A stretch of 64,000 nucleotides of DNA from Cytobacillus oceanisediminis (GCF_022811925.1 NZ_CP065511.1:5209001-5273000), one strand, 5' to 3'; counted from the stretch's first letter, positions 46,216 through 55,874 are shown. Made by a program: numbers and translations. The notes: generated by a model from the letters alone, not told the origin.

Positions 46216-48009
46216 TCATGTTATTCCATGTTTTTTCAGCTTTTGGTAGAGGGTTGTCCGATGAATCCCAAGTAAATCAGCTGCCTTCGATTTATTCCCG
46301 CCCGCCTTTCTTAAGGCATCAAGAATCAATTCCGATTCTTTTTGGTTTCCCAGAAACTTGGCTTCTTCTATGGATCCGGCAGCTAATGAGGGTTCTTTCC
46401 CTTCCTTAGCAGAAGGTTCAGGCCTTTTCAGCACCTCCGGCAAATGATGATAGTCAATGACCTTCCCATCCGCCAGCGTTACCAGCTGCTCTACCGTATT
46501 GACCATCTCGCGAATATTCCCCCTCCATGGATGCTGTACAAATGCATTCACCGCTTCAGAGGTGAAGATTTTTCCTGGTACCTGATACCTCTCACAAATC
46601 TCTCTCAGATAATGGATCAGCAGGACGGGGATATCCTTTTTCCGTTCACGCAGCGGCGGGATGTGAAGCTGTATAATATTCAGCCGGTAGTATAGATCCT
46701 CCCGGAACTCCCCGGTTTCAATCATTTGCATAAGATCACGGTTTGTCGCTGCAATTACTCTGACATTGATCCGATACTTCTTCACACCGCCGACACGTTC
46801 GGCTTCTTTTTCCTGCAGAACCCGCAGCAGCTTGGTCTGCATGACAAGCGGCATCTCCCCGATTTCATCAAGAAAAATAGTACCGTTGTCTGCCAGTTCG
46901 AATTTTCCGGGCTTGCCGCCCTTTTTCGCGCCAGTGAATGCACCTTCTTCATAGCCAAACAATTCGGATTCGAATAAAGGCTCGGGAATCGCCCCGCAGT
47001 TCACACTGATGAACGGTCCGGTCGAAAAGGGGCTGAGGTGGTGGATGCTTTTCGCGAACATCTCTTTTCCCGTCCCGCTTTCACCCGTGATCAGAACAGT
47101 AGCCGCTGTCCTTGCCGCCTTCCGTGCCAGCCGCTTTACATTCGTAATCCCCTCACTTGTCCCTATGATCTGATCAATTGTAATCCGGCTATCACTTTCC
47201 TTTTTCTTTGTGAAAAGATCCGGCTTAGCATTTTGATTTTCCTGCAGCTTTTCATAGATTTTATATACTTCGGTTACTCCCTCAAAAATCAGCATTCCAA
47301 TGGCCCCGGCAATCCTGCCTTCCTTCCAGAGCGGAATCCGGTGCACTACCATGTCATGCCCCTGGATGTTCTGAAGAACCCCGCGTTCGGCATTTCCGGT
47401 CTTTACCGTCTCATGAAGATGGGTGTTATCAATTACCTCTGTCACATGCCTGCCAATCGCATCCTCCCGTTTAATTCCGGTAAAACGGCTGTACGCTTCA
47501 TTGAATTCCTGCAGGATGCCGTTTTCATCAACAACCGCTATCCCCTCATATGCACTTTCCAAAATTGCGCCCAGGGCACCATCTGCATTATGCTTCTGCC
47601 TCAGGTTATGCAGGTATTTGGAGAGCCCGTCAAGGATATCCCTGGCTGTCAGAATGCCTAGCAGTTTGCCATCTTTACCTATGACAGGAAGCTGATTATA
47701 TGGCAGGGACAAAATATCAAGAATTGAATCATCTGGCCGGACAGCAGCCAAGTTCGATTTAGGAATACTGCCAATTAAGGCGTCCCCTGAATTGCCCTTG
47801 GCAAAGTAGTTAAGCAGCTTTCTTGATGTAATCATACCGATTAACCTATTCTTCTCATCCAGTACTGGCAGGCTTTCCAGATGAAGATCCACCATCATTT
47901 TTGCCGCTTCTGCCAGTGTTTGCCCCGGCTGAATACAAAAAGGGCTGGGTGTCATCCAGTTTTTCACTTGAAATAGTTCATCGTTATGTAAAGACATAGA
48001 TTTAGGCAT
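46216..48009 (-). CDS. Sigma-54-dependent activator with CBS pair, PAS and Fis-type HTH
   Basis: A 597-residue enhancer-binding protein. Two CBS domains (about 15-130) are followed by a PAS domain (about 145-245) and an AAA+ domain (about 280-510) with GESGTGKE, GAFTGA and FLDEIGE. A Fis-type HTH (GGNKSKAADLLGIHRTTLYQK) ends the protein. CBS domains suggest adenine-nucleotide or CoA-type sensing. ATG follows GGAGGAGG. Its gene ends 7 bp before the TGTAG dyads and precedes the alcohol dehydrogenase operon, so it is the likely activator of that promoter. Confidence 0.93.
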   Translation of the reverse strand: MPKSMSLHNDELFQVKNWMTPSPFCIQPGQTLAEAAKMMVDLHLESLPVLDEKNRLIGMITSRKLLNYFAKGNSGDALIGSIPKSNLAAVRPDDSILDILSLPYNQLPVIGKDGKLLGILTARDILDGLSKYLHNLRQKHNADGALGAILESAYEGIAVVDENGILQEFNEAYSRFTGIKREDAIGRHVTEVIDNTHLHETVKTGNAERGVLQNIQGHDMVVHRIPLWKEGRIAGAIGMLIFEGVTEVYKIYEKLQENQNAKPDLFTKKKESDSRITIDQIIGTSEGITNVKRLARKAARTAATVLITGESGTGKEMFAKSIHHLSPFSTGPFISVNCGAIPEPLFESELFGYEEGAFTGAKKGGKPGKFELADNGTIFLDEIGEMPLVMQTKLLRVLQEKEAERVGGVKKYRINVRVIAATNRDLMQMIETGEFREDLYYRLNIIQLHIPPLRERKKDIPVLLIHYLREICERYQVPGKIFTSEAVNAFVQHPWRGNIREMVNTVEQLVTLADGKVIDYHHLPEVLKRPEPSAKEGKEPSLAAGSIEEAKFLGNQKESELILDALRKAGGNKSKAADLLGIHRTTLYQKLKKHGIT

Positions 48010-48416
48010 TTTGCCGCCTCCTCCAGTCGTAATTTTCTAAATTATAACACTATTTTATTGCAGTAAGTTGGATTGCCACTGTGAGAATGTAAAATGTGGG
48101 ATTTATCAGTCATTCGGATATTTAGATAGGGATAAAATTTTGATTCTATCAGCCAAAATGAATATTTAACGTCATTCAGATACTTATCTCTCAACTAGAA
48201 TCATAGGCGATCATACAATGGGGCAGAACTTAAGCAGAGTGAAAACGAAACAAAAAGTTGTCCAAGATGGCCTCCTTATTCTAATTATGAGGTACAGACA
48301 GATCCTACTACCTATGACTTCTATATCATTTTGAATATTTTAAATATTTTATATTTTTATACCCGAAATTTAATTGTATAATTTACCAGAATACTAGATT
48401 TAGGGAGGCGAAAGAG
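48010..48416. other. Divergent spacer between the activator and the secreted protease gene
   Basis: About 407 bp with no supported gene. A TATAAT box at 48377-48382 and the GGGAGGCG ribosome site at 48403-48410 serve the plus-strand protease gene. No operator, repeat or riboswitch was recognised in the rest. Confidence 0.5.
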
Positions 48417-50384
48417 TTGAGGCAGTTAAAGAAATCTTTTGTTTTGCTAGCAACTTTATTTATGTTAACCGTTTCTTCTGCTGCATACGCAGAAAAACCA
48501 GGTCTTGAAGACTTCCCAGAACCTGAAGATAGGGAATCATGGGTTCTGCCCGAGGAGATGACTTGGGAAGATTACCGTCCCATTCCCGGAATCAATTGGA
48601 ACAGCACCGATATTGAGCCGGAAAGGGTGCTGAGGGGAGCACTTGTCATTGTCGACTTTCCAGATCGGGAATTTATTTTAAGCCAGCCAGAGGGATCTGA
48701 AATAGCAGGGAACCCAATTGGTACAGGCAGCATTCCCCGTGATGAAATCGGCCAATTTTGGGTGGACTTTCTTAATAAGCCGCAGCCTCTGAATAACTAT
48801 CGGACGATAAATGAATATTGGAGAGAAAATTCATATGGAAAATGGGCAGTGGAGCTGGATTCCTTTGGCACCTACCGTATGGATTTCAATGAATTTCAAT
48901 ATGGTTTAAATGAATTCGGACAGCAGGGAAATATGCCTGGTGAATACGCCGGAAAAAACTTAAGAGCAGAAGCCACTGCTAAAGCACAAGCTGACATCGA
49001 GGCTTCCGGCAAAGAGTACGACTTTACCTTTATCCTCCATGCCGGCTATGACGAATCAGGTGTCTGGCAGGAATTTGGAGAAATGATGTTCCAGACGGCA
49101 GAGGATGTATCAAAGGAATTCGGCCCTCCATTCGAAGGATTCCCTAATTCTGCTAATACACGCTATGTACCATGGACTTCCTGGCTTGCAGCAAAAAGCA
49201 TCTGGTCCAGCGCAAGCCGCGGTGTCTCAATCCAAGGTGAAAATGATGGAATGGGCACGTTCGCTCATGAGTTTGGACATATTATGAATCTCGGAGATAA
49301 TTACAATAACCCTTACGGAAAGCCTGTTTCCCGCTCCTACTCCGGACCATGGGAATTAATGAGCCGCGGGAGCTTCAATGGGCCTGCGGGGCCGCATACA
49401 AGATGGATGGTACTTCCTACCCTGGGTGGATCTGCACCATCACATCATATGCTCCGCAACAAAATCAAACAAGGGTTTTTATCTGAAGACCAGTACCTGA
49501 ACATCAACCGCGAAGACTTGGCTGAATCTGGACCTGTGTTTGCTGATATCCTGGCACGGGCCGTTCCGGCAGGAGAAGAATTTGGCCGCAGCGGGCTTCA
49601 CGGCATAAACATCAGCATGGAGGACTTAACGCCAAAAAACTCTCTGGAAGATGATTGGCGTGCAGATATGCAGCGCGGGGAAAAGTGGTACAACAACTAT
49701 ACGGTAGAAGTTGTGGATCGCGTAGGGTTCGACTCCTTTACTCCTGATTCCGGTGTCCTTCTTGCCAAAACAAAAAATACAGAAGCAGCGCCAAACATTT
49801 GGGTCATCGATTCTCATTCAGAAGATATTAACCAGGTCGATTTTAAGCGTCCAGATGGGACAGAAGCCATGTACTCAAAAGGGGATTACCGGCAGCTTTC
49901 CGATTCCCTTTTCAAAGCAGGTACAGCAGAGGGCGTTGTGAGCGAATATAAGGACGAGCACAACCGACTTCATTTCTATATTTTAAAAAAGAAACTGGAT
50001 GACGAAGGTGCACTCTCTTACCGGGTCGCTGTCAGAAATATGGATGGTTCCGGTTCCTTCACTCGAGGCGTTACAGCCCAGAAAGGCAAGACCGAGTTTG
50101 CCGCTCCCGGCAAGGTCGCAGCCTATTACTTCAAGGTAACCAATACGGGTGAATCTGCGGATCTCTTCCGCCTTAATGCTAAAACAGAGGCTGGATGGGA
50201 GCTAATGCTTGAGAATAACGTGATTGAGGTACAAGCTGGGGAAACGGTGGAAGTTCCGGTCTACGTAAAAATTCCAAATACCAAGCCGGTACCGACAAAC
50301 CTTACATTTACCACTGCATCTGAAACAGATTCGACCAAATCAGCAACTGCCATTCGAAGAATTGGGCCTGGTGCTGGAAAATAA
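48417..50384 (+). CDS. Secreted M6-like zinc metalloprotease
   Basis: A 655-residue exported protein with a signal peptide ending AYA (about 25). The zinc motif HEFGH has His284, Glu285 and His288 and continues as HIMNLGDNYN, typical of M6/immune-inhibitor-A-like metalloproteases. An SSASRGVSIQ loop precedes it. The C-terminal part ends in a NEW3-like beta-sandwich domain (FKVTNTGESADLFRL, about 555-650). TTG start behind GGGAGGCG. It is monocistronic, with its own terminator. Its biological target is unknown. Confidence 0.85.
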   Translation: MRQLKKSFVLLATLFMLTVSSAAYAEKPGLEDFPEPEDRESWVLPEEMTWEDYRPIPGINWNSTDIEPERVLRGALVIVDFPDREFILSQPEGSEIAGNPIGTGSIPRDEIGQFWVDFLNKPQPLNNYRTINEYWRENSYGKWAVELDSFGTYRMDFNEFQYGLNEFGQQGNMPGEYAGKNLRAEATAKAQADIEASGKEYDFTFILHAGYDESGVWQEFGEMMFQTAEDVSKEFGPPFEGFPNSANTRYVPWTSWLAAKSIWSSASRGVSIQGENDGMGTFAHEFGHIMNLGDNYNNPYGKPVSRSYSGPWELMSRGSFNGPAGPHTRWMVLPTLGGSAPSHHMLRNKIKQGFLSEDQYLNINREDLAESGPVFADILARAVPAGEEFGRSGLHGINISMEDLTPKNSLEDDWRADMQRGEKWYNNYTVEVVDRVGFDSFTPDSGVLLAKTKNTEAAPNIWVIDSHSEDINQVDFKRPDGTEAMYSKGDYRQLSDSLFKAGTAEGVVSEYKDEHNRLHFYILKKKLDDEGALSYRVAVRNMDGSGSFTRGVTAQKGKTEFAAPGKVAAYYFKVTNTGESADLFRLNAKTEAGWELMLENNVIEVQAGETVEVPVYVKIPNTKPVPTNLTFTTASETDSTKSATAIRRIGPGAGK

Positions 50385-50390
50385 AGATGA

Positions 50391-50426
50391 AGGGAGACCC
50401 AAATATTCTGGTGTCTCCCTTTTATT
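50391..50426 (+). terminator. Terminator of the metalloprotease gene
   Basis: AGGGAGAC / GTCTCCCT stem followed by TTTTATT, 7 bp after the stop. It also faces the convergent YfcC gene and may act in both directions. Confidence 0.88.
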
Positions 50427-50432
50427 ACGCGC

Positions 50433-51854
50433 TTACTGAACCCCTATCAGCACAGCCGCAACTAATGCTAGTGCACCAATCATCAGCCACCCTATGATAA
50501 GCTTCCAAATAAATTTTACCCATCGCTCATATGGGATACCCGCAACAGCTAAGTAACCCATCAGTGCTGCAGATGTTGGAATGATGGAATTTGTGATGCC
50601 GTCCCCATATTGAAAGGCAAGTACCGCTACTTGGCGCTCGATTCCCAGCAAGTCAGCAAGCGGAGCCATGATTGGCATGGTTGTAGCTGCCTGCCCGCTT
50701 CCCGAAGGAATAAAGAAGTTGATCACTACTTGAACAAAGAACATGCCAACAGCGTTTAATGTATTTGGGAGCGTGCTAATCACCGAAGCAAGCCCATTAA
50801 TCATCGTATCAATGATCAGTCCGTTTTCCATCACAACCAGAATAGCCCTGGCAAATCCAACAATCAGTGCCCCAAATGCCACAAGCTTCATACCGTCAAC
50901 AAAGGCGTCAAACATACGATTGATTCCAATGCCCCCAACGATGCCCGATGCAAAACCGATAATAATAAAGGATGCCGTCAGCTCCGTTAAATACCAGCTC
51001 CATTCAAAAACACCATACATATTGAAGGCGAGGCCGCCTGCAATAATCAGGAGTACGAGAGCATGACGAAGGTTGAATTCCTCAAATTGTCCAGCTGGCC
51101 GGTCCCTTTGCTTTTCTTTTTCCTTCATTTCAATATCATACATCACGCTTTTTTCAGGGTTATTTTTTACCTTTGCTGCATACCTCATGACATAAAAAAT
51201 TGCCATTGAAAGAACGAAAATATAAACAGCAAATCGGAAGCCGATTCCGCTGAAAAGGGGAACTTCTGCAATGGACTGGGCGACCCCCACCGTAAATGGA
51301 TTCATCATCCCTCCGATGAAACCGCTGGCTGCCCCGATGCTGATCATGGCTGTCCCGGTGATGGCATCATACCCCATCGCCCTTGCAATTGCGATTCCAA
51401 TTGGCACAAAGATAATGCTTTCTTCCGCCATTCCCGTGGTAGCTCCTGCGATTGAAAAAATAATCATGGTAATAGGTATGAGCAGCTTTTCTCTCGTCTC
51501 CAGCTTCCTTACTGCCTTATGAATTCCGGCTTCAATCGTTCCGGTTTCACGGATAATCCCAAAAGCGCCCCCAACCAGGAAAATATAAAAGATGATGGTA
51601 GAGCCTTTAGACATGCCCTCCGGAATGGCTTTAAATAACTCAAAAAAACTAATGGGGTTTGATTCAACGACCTGATAGCTATCCTGAACCACTATTGTTC
51701 TTCCATCCTGTTCCACTCTTTCAAACTGTCCTGCTGGCAAAAGATAGGTGGCGATGGCTGCCAGAATAATGATGGCAAAGATGATGGCATACGTATGAGG
51801 AATTTTCCTTTTCTTTTCAGCCACAACCTCCTGATGGGGTGATTCTATTTTCAT
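50433..51854 (-). CDS. YfcC family (DcuC-like) membrane transporter
   Basis: A 473-residue protein with about 11-12 helices of the YfcC/DcuC type. The pattern LPAGQFERVEQDGRTIV near the N terminus, GATTGMAEESIIFVPIGIA and FIPSGSGQAATTMPIMAPLA are all conserved. YfcC-like proteins are thought to move amino acids, peptides or carboxylates, but substrates are poorly established. GGAGGAACCGGG precedes the ATG. It is the last gene after the epimerase, 12 bp downstream, so it may import the epimerase substrate. Confidence 0.82.
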   Translation of the reverse strand: MKIESPHQEVVAEKKRKIPHTYAIIFAIIILAAIATYLLPAGQFERVEQDGRTIVVQDSYQVVESNPISFFELFKAIPEGMSKGSTIIFYIFLVGGAFGIIRETGTIEAGIHKAVRKLETREKLLIPITMIIFSIAGATTGMAEESIIFVPIGIAIARAMGYDAITGTAMISIGAASGFIGGMMNPFTVGVAQSIAEVPLFSGIGFRFAVYIFVLSMAIFYVMRYAAKVKNNPEKSVMYDIEMKEKEKQRDRPAGQFEEFNLRHALVLLIIAGGLAFNMYGVFEWSWYLTELTASFIIIGFASGIVGGIGINRMFDAFVDGMKLVAFGALIVGFARAILVVMENGLIIDTMINGLASVISTLPNTLNAVGMFFVQVVINFFIPSGSGQAATTMPIMAPLADLLGIERQVAVLAFQYGDGITNSIIPTSAALMGYLAVAGIPYERWVKFIWKLIIGWLMIGALALVAAVLIGVQ

Positions 51855-51866
51855 CCCGGTTCCTCC

Positions 51867-52982
51867 TTATCCTTTTTCAATAGAATCGTATTGAATGGTT
51901 AACTCTTTTAAAATTTCTTCATTAACCGTAATACCAAGTCCAGGCTTGCCACTCAAATGAACAAACGGAATCTCATACTTCAAATCACCAATGTCTTTAC
52001 TGAATAATAATGGTCCTGTCAGTTCGGTACTGATAATATTCCTTCTCGAAATAGCTGCATGATAGCCTGCTGCTGAACCGATTGAGGACTCTACCATCGA
52101 ACCAATCTGGCATTCGATTCCCGCATATTCAGCTGCTTTCGCCATATGGATAGCTGGATAAATACCGCCGCACTTCATGAGCTTTATATTAATTTTATCT
52201 GCGGCCTGATTTCGAATGATTTCAACAAGATCTTCACCGGAATGGATACTCTCATCCGCCATCAAAGGTGTGCTTGTTTTTTGTCTGATTTCTCCGAGAC
52301 CATGAATATCGCCCATCTTAATCGGCTGTTCAATCCAGGAGACATTGAGGTGCTCAAGCAGTTTAATCGCCTGAAGTGATATAGAAACATTTCTCCAGCC
52401 CTGGTTGACATCCACTCTGATCGGAACTTCCATCCCAACCTGTTCCCGTACATAGGCGATTCGCTTGCAGTCTTCTAAATAATTTTTGCCTACTTTCAGT
52501 TTCAAAGACTGATAACCTTGTGCTATTGCCTCTTTAGCTTTATTTGCCATCACTGAAGGTTCTTCAATGCTGAGCACCTTGGGGTATGTAAGAGTTTCGT
52601 GATGCTTGCCTCCAAGCAAGTTATAAACGGGCTCCTGTTTGTATTTTCCCAGAAGGTCATAGCATGCGATATCAATGGCAGCTTTGGCAGAAGGATTAAA
52701 GCTTATAAGCTCATTCATCATTTGATGCAGACTCTCCATGTTAAGAGGAGAAAATCCGATGATAGCAGGCAAAAGCGTATGCTTCAGCAAAGAAGATGTG
52801 CTGTGAAAAGATTCTCCTGTTACATGTTCATCCGGAACCGCTTCCCCATAACCCAATAATCCATTATCCGTTTCAAGCCGAACAATAATGGATGGCATAT
52901 AATCGTATGTTGCATATGAGATAATAAACGGTTCTTTTAAAGGTAAGTGGATCCCGAAGATTTCAGCTTTTACTATTTTCAT
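51867..52982 (-). CDS. Enolase-superfamily (mandelate racemase/muconate-lactonizing) epimerase
   Basis: A 371-residue enzyme. A capping N-terminal domain is followed by a TIM barrel. Features visible are LKLKVGK (KxK base), RVDVNQGW (metal Asp), SWIEQP (metal Glu), MADESI (metal Asp) and INIKLMKCGG (second Lys base). These match the dipeptide-epimerase/MLE-like branch. The ATG at 52982 is chosen because GAGGG lies upstream at normal spacing. It may epimerise a dipeptide from peptidoglycan or another alpha-carboxylate; the adjoining YfcC transporter would bring it in (inference). Confidence 0.82.
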   Translation of the reverse strand: MKIVKAEIFGIHLPLKEPFIISYATYDYMPSIIVRLETDNGLLGYGEAVPDEHVTGESFHSTSSLLKHTLLPAIIGFSPLNMESLHQMMNELISFNPSAKAAIDIACYDLLGKYKQEPVYNLLGGKHHETLTYPKVLSIEEPSVMANKAKEAIAQGYQSLKLKVGKNYLEDCKRIAYVREQVGMEVPIRVDVNQGWRNVSISLQAIKLLEHLNVSWIEQPIKMGDIHGLGEIRQKTSTPLMADESIHSGEDLVEIIRNQAADKINIKLMKCGGIYPAIHMAKAAEYAGIECQIGSMVESSIGSAAGYHAAISRRNIISTELTGPLLFSKDIGDLKYEIPFVHLSGKPGLGITVNEEILKELTIQYDSIEKG

Positions 52983-53049
52983 AAAACCAGCCCTCACATT
53001 AAATTTTAGTTGTCGTTAAGGTGTCGCTAATTGGATATGCTTTATAATA

Positions 53050-53073
53050 TACTGAAAATTCAGTAACAGTCAA
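53050..53073 (-). promoter_or_regulatory. SigA-type promoter with an overlapping operator before the epimerase gene
   Basis: On the minus strand TTGACT (53068-53073) and TATATT (53046-53051) are 16 bases apart. The perfect dyad TACTGAA-N2-TTCAGTA (53050-53065) fills the spacer between them. A protein bound there would block transcription. The regulator gene ends 22 bp above. Confidence 0.6.
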
Positions 53074-53086
53074 GAAATACCTGGCT

Positions 53087-54376
53087 TTACCTTAGCCCTT
53101 TTAGCTTGCTGCCAGCTTGATATAATGAACGCGGCCGGCCCTGCTCATAGGGCTGTTCCTCCCCTGCCACCTGCAGTAATTGCTGATCCAAAAGCTTTTT
53201 TATCATTCTTTCAGCCGATCTTCTGCTGATGCTGAAATAATCGGCTAGCTGATGTGATGAAAATGGCCTAAATTCAATCACCTGCAGAAAATAAAGAAAT
53301 CTTGAGAGGTTTTTGCTGCTCATTTTTAACTCGCTGCTTAATTTCTTCACCAAGGGATCTTCATTTTTCAAAGAATATCGCTCTTCGTTTTGAAATAGAG
53401 GACCAGTCAGCTTTTTTTCCTCATCCAATAAATAGACTGCTCCTTCACCAGGTTTCTTATCTGCAAAGTCCAATGCAGTGAGAGAGTGGGATTCTGCCTC
53501 TTTCACAGTGTATCCATACCCAATCCCAATTGAGGATTTCCTATTAATCGTTATCATTTCATAAAAAAAACCTGCAAGCTTTTGATTCAGTATCAGTGTT
53601 TGCAGTACTCCCCGATTGGAAAGAACGAGCTGAAGTCCTGAATCACTTGAGATGACCTTTGCTTGTATGGATTTTGCAAATTGTTTAATATTTTCATTTT
53701 CAGTGTTTTTAAAACAAACTGCCGCAACCTGCGAGTTTTTTGATTGGTTCAGCTCTGCAAGTGTAGTGGCCTTTTCAAGCCCCTCCTTTAATGTTGGAAT
53801 CGATTGGACCATAAACATGGAGGGAATTCCTTTTTCCTGAAGCTGATCATAAACCGCATGAATGCTCGTTAAGGAAAATGCAGTTTTCTTCTGCTCATAT
53901 AAATTAGCGTGAAATGTGACGAATTCTTCTATCGATAACTCTTTTTCTTCCAGAAAATCATATATCCAAGGATACTCTTTTACATAGATTACACTCTCTG
54001 CAATTCCGGCCTCACTTAAAACTCCTTCCAAGAATTCTCCTCTCGGCAAATCGATGGATACCTCGCTCAGCTTAAGAGAATGATGGTAATGGATAGACAA
54101 CAATGATAACGCTACCATATTTTCATTAAAAGAAAGATAGCTGGACCCTATAGGGTACCGATTTAAAATTTTCTTGGCATAGCGATAAGGAATGATGCCT
54201 GAAAACATCAAAAAATTACACTCCTTAACCGCACACTCTATCAGAGCATCTAACTCCCTGGGAGAAGTGTATGTATAAGAAACTATTTTAAAAGTTGAGT
54301 AAAGCCTATAGTATTTGCTGATTTCATCAATAAATTGCTGGGAACCCACAATACCGATTGATAACAAATAAATCAC
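53087..54376 (-). CDS. Predicted regulator: unusual N-terminal domain, GGDEF-like domain and C-terminal winged HTH
   Basis: A 429-residue protein not matching any family I know by name. Residues 1-130 form a domain starting GIVGSQQFIDEISKYY. The middle has SIGIGYGYTVKEAESHSLTAL (about 270-290), a motif seen in GTP cyclohydrolase III/GGDEF-like nucleotide-binding folds. A C-terminal winged HTH (FSSHQLADYFSISRRSAERM, then GRPRSLY) ends it. It likely senses a nucleotide or small molecule and controls the epimerase and transporter genes that follow. It could also autoregulate. Confidence 0.7.
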   Translation of the reverse strand: MIYLLSIGIVGSQQFIDEISKYYRLYSTFKIVSYTYTSPRELDALIECAVKECNFLMFSGIIPYRYAKKILNRYPIGSSYLSFNENMVALSLLSIHYHHSLKLSEVSIDLPRGEFLEGVLSEAGIAESVIYVKEYPWIYDFLEEKELSIEEFVTFHANLYEQKKTAFSLTSIHAVYDQLQEKGIPSMFMVQSIPTLKEGLEKATTLAELNQSKNSQVAAVCFKNTENENIKQFAKSIQAKVISSDSGLQLVLSNRGVLQTLILNQKLAGFFYEMITINRKSSIGIGYGYTVKEAESHSLTALDFADKKPGEGAVYLLDEEKKLTGPLFQNEERYSLKNEDPLVKKLSSELKMSSKNLSRFLYFLQVIEFRPFSSHQLADYFSISRRSAERMIKKLLDQQLLQVAGEEQPYEQGRPRSLYQAGSKLKGLR

Positions 54377-54638
54377 CTGCTTTGCCTATATCGATATTTT
54401 GATATTATCACATATTTCAATTACCTTATAATCCTACTCAATCAAGTATTTCCTTTAAATGTTGGTATAAATTTTTCCCAATGCTGATTTTCATCAAAGA
54501 AAACACGTCTTAAAATATTCGAAAAATACCACTGCAGCAATGTCTATGGCAGTCCAAAATACTTTCTTTTAAAGAAAGACAGAGGGCATAAACCTTTCTC
54601 TCATCCGAAAATGTAGTGTTTGCAGGGGTTTCCTGGGT

Positions 54639-54658
54639 TCAATCAAACGTTTGATTGA
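54639..54658. promoter_or_regulatory. Perfect 20-bp palindrome
   Basis: TCAATCAAACGTTTGATTGA is self-complementary throughout. TetR-like regulators often use such sites, but none is encoded nearby. It lies in the 377-bp spacer between the regulator at 54376 and the M42 gene's terminator; the rest of that spacer holds no recognised feature. Confidence 0.55.
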
Positions 54659-54673
54659 TTTTACTTTGCCAAA

Positions 54674-54709
54674 GCAAAAAGGCCCGGCAGTAAAATTCAC
54701 TGCCAGGCC
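54674..54709 (-). terminator. Terminator of the M42 aminopeptidase gene
   Basis: GGCCTGGCAGT / ACTGCCGGGCC stem followed by TTTTTG on the minus strand, about 45 bp past the stop. Confidence 0.9.
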
Positions 54710-54753
54710 GCTAATGCAGGTTTTTTCTTTCTGAAAGAACCAACCTTAAACAA

Positions 54754-55821
54754 TTAAGTATCTAAAAACGTCTTTCCCTTCAGCTGATTCAATGTCACAA
54801 CAAAGTCGTGCAGCAGTTTGTAGGAATTCTCCATATCATCCAAGTCGACCACTTCAATTGGTGTATGGGTATAGCGGGACGGGATCGAGATCACACCCGT
54901 TGTGACGCCTTTATTTGTCATATGTATGGCTCCAGCATCAGTTCCGATTCCCATGAAGACTTCATGCTGATATGGAATATTCCCTTCTGCCGCCACTTTT
55001 TCGAGGTGCTGAGTGACAAGCGGGTGGGCAATCAGTGATTTATCAGCGATTTTGATGCAAGGGCCATTGCCAAGGATTCTCGTGCCTGTCATCAGGACAT
55101 CAAATGTGTCGCTGGTTGGCGTTGTATCAAGTGCCAGCGCAAAGTCAGGATCTACGGCAGCAGATACAACGGAAGCCCCTCTCAATCCAACTTCCTCCTG
55201 AACAGTAAAAGCCCCGTAGATGTCGCCATGCTGTGCCCCATTTCCTCCGATATTTTGAAGTAAGCGGATCAATAAGGCACAGCCTGCCCGGTCGTCCAAA
55301 GCTTTGCCAATAACGCGGTTATTTCCTATTTTTTTGAACTCTGTGCCATAGCTGATGGGCTGTCCAACCTTTATTCCCATTTCCACGGCTTCTTCTGCTG
55401 TACTGGCTCCGATATCAATATAAAGATCACGGTGGCTGGATATGCGCTTTGGATCATCCCATTTCACATAGTGGGCTGAAATGGTTCCAATCACTCCATC
55501 CACAATGCCTTTTTCAGAACGGACCTTAACTGGCAATGATAAAAGAATACGGTCATCGAATCCGCCTAATTTCTCAAATCGAATTAACCCATTGTCTTCA
55601 ATCTTTTTGACAATAAACCCAATTTCATCGGTGTGAGCTGCAATGACTAAAGAAGGAAAATCCGGGTTATTCCCTTTCTTTTTCACAATCAGGTTCCCTA
55701 CTGAATCAACGTGATATTCATCCACATAATCCTTCACTTCATTTAAGATAAATCTTTGAACATCCTGTTCAAAACCGCTGGGACCAACAATATCACACAA
55801 GCCTTTCAATAATTCATACAC
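54754..55821 (-). CDS. M42 family metalloaminopeptidase
   Basis: A 355-residue di-metal aminopeptidase (glutamyl aminopeptidase/TET type). The ligands and catalytic residues are in AAHTDEIGF (His63, Asp65), GKALDDRAGC, VQEEVGLRGA and LDTTPT. It forms large complexes in other species and processes short peptides in the cytoplasm. The GTG start follows GGGAGGG. It lies after the peptide-binding protein gene but is separated from it by a terminator, so it may be expressed partly on its own. Confidence 0.92.
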   Translation of the reverse strand: MYELLKGLCDIVGPSGFEQDVQRFILNEVKDYVDEYHVDSVGNLIVKKKGNNPDFPSLVIAAHTDEIGFIVKKIEDNGLIRFEKLGGFDDRILLSLPVKVRSEKGIVDGVIGTISAHYVKWDDPKRISSHRDLYIDIGASTAEEAVEMGIKVGQPISYGTEFKKIGNNRVIGKALDDRAGCALLIRLLQNIGGNGAQHGDIYGAFTVQEEVGLRGASVVSAAVDPDFALALDTTPTSDTFDVLMTGTRILGNGPCIKIADKSLIAHPLVTQHLEKVAAEGNIPYQHEVFMGIGTDAGAIHMTNKGVTTGVISIPSRYTHTPIEVVDLDDMENSYKLLHDFVVTLNQLKGKTFLDT

Positions 55822-55841
55822 AGTGAAACCCTCCCTTAAAT

Positions 55842-55874
55842 ATGAAAAGAGTCCCCCACAAACGCAGGGGCTCT
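55842..55874 (-). terminator. Terminator of the peptide-binding protein gene
   Basis: AGAGCCCCTG / TGGGGGACTCT-type stem followed by TTTTCAT on the minus strand, immediately before the M42 start. It would reduce read-through into that gene. Confidence 0.7.
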
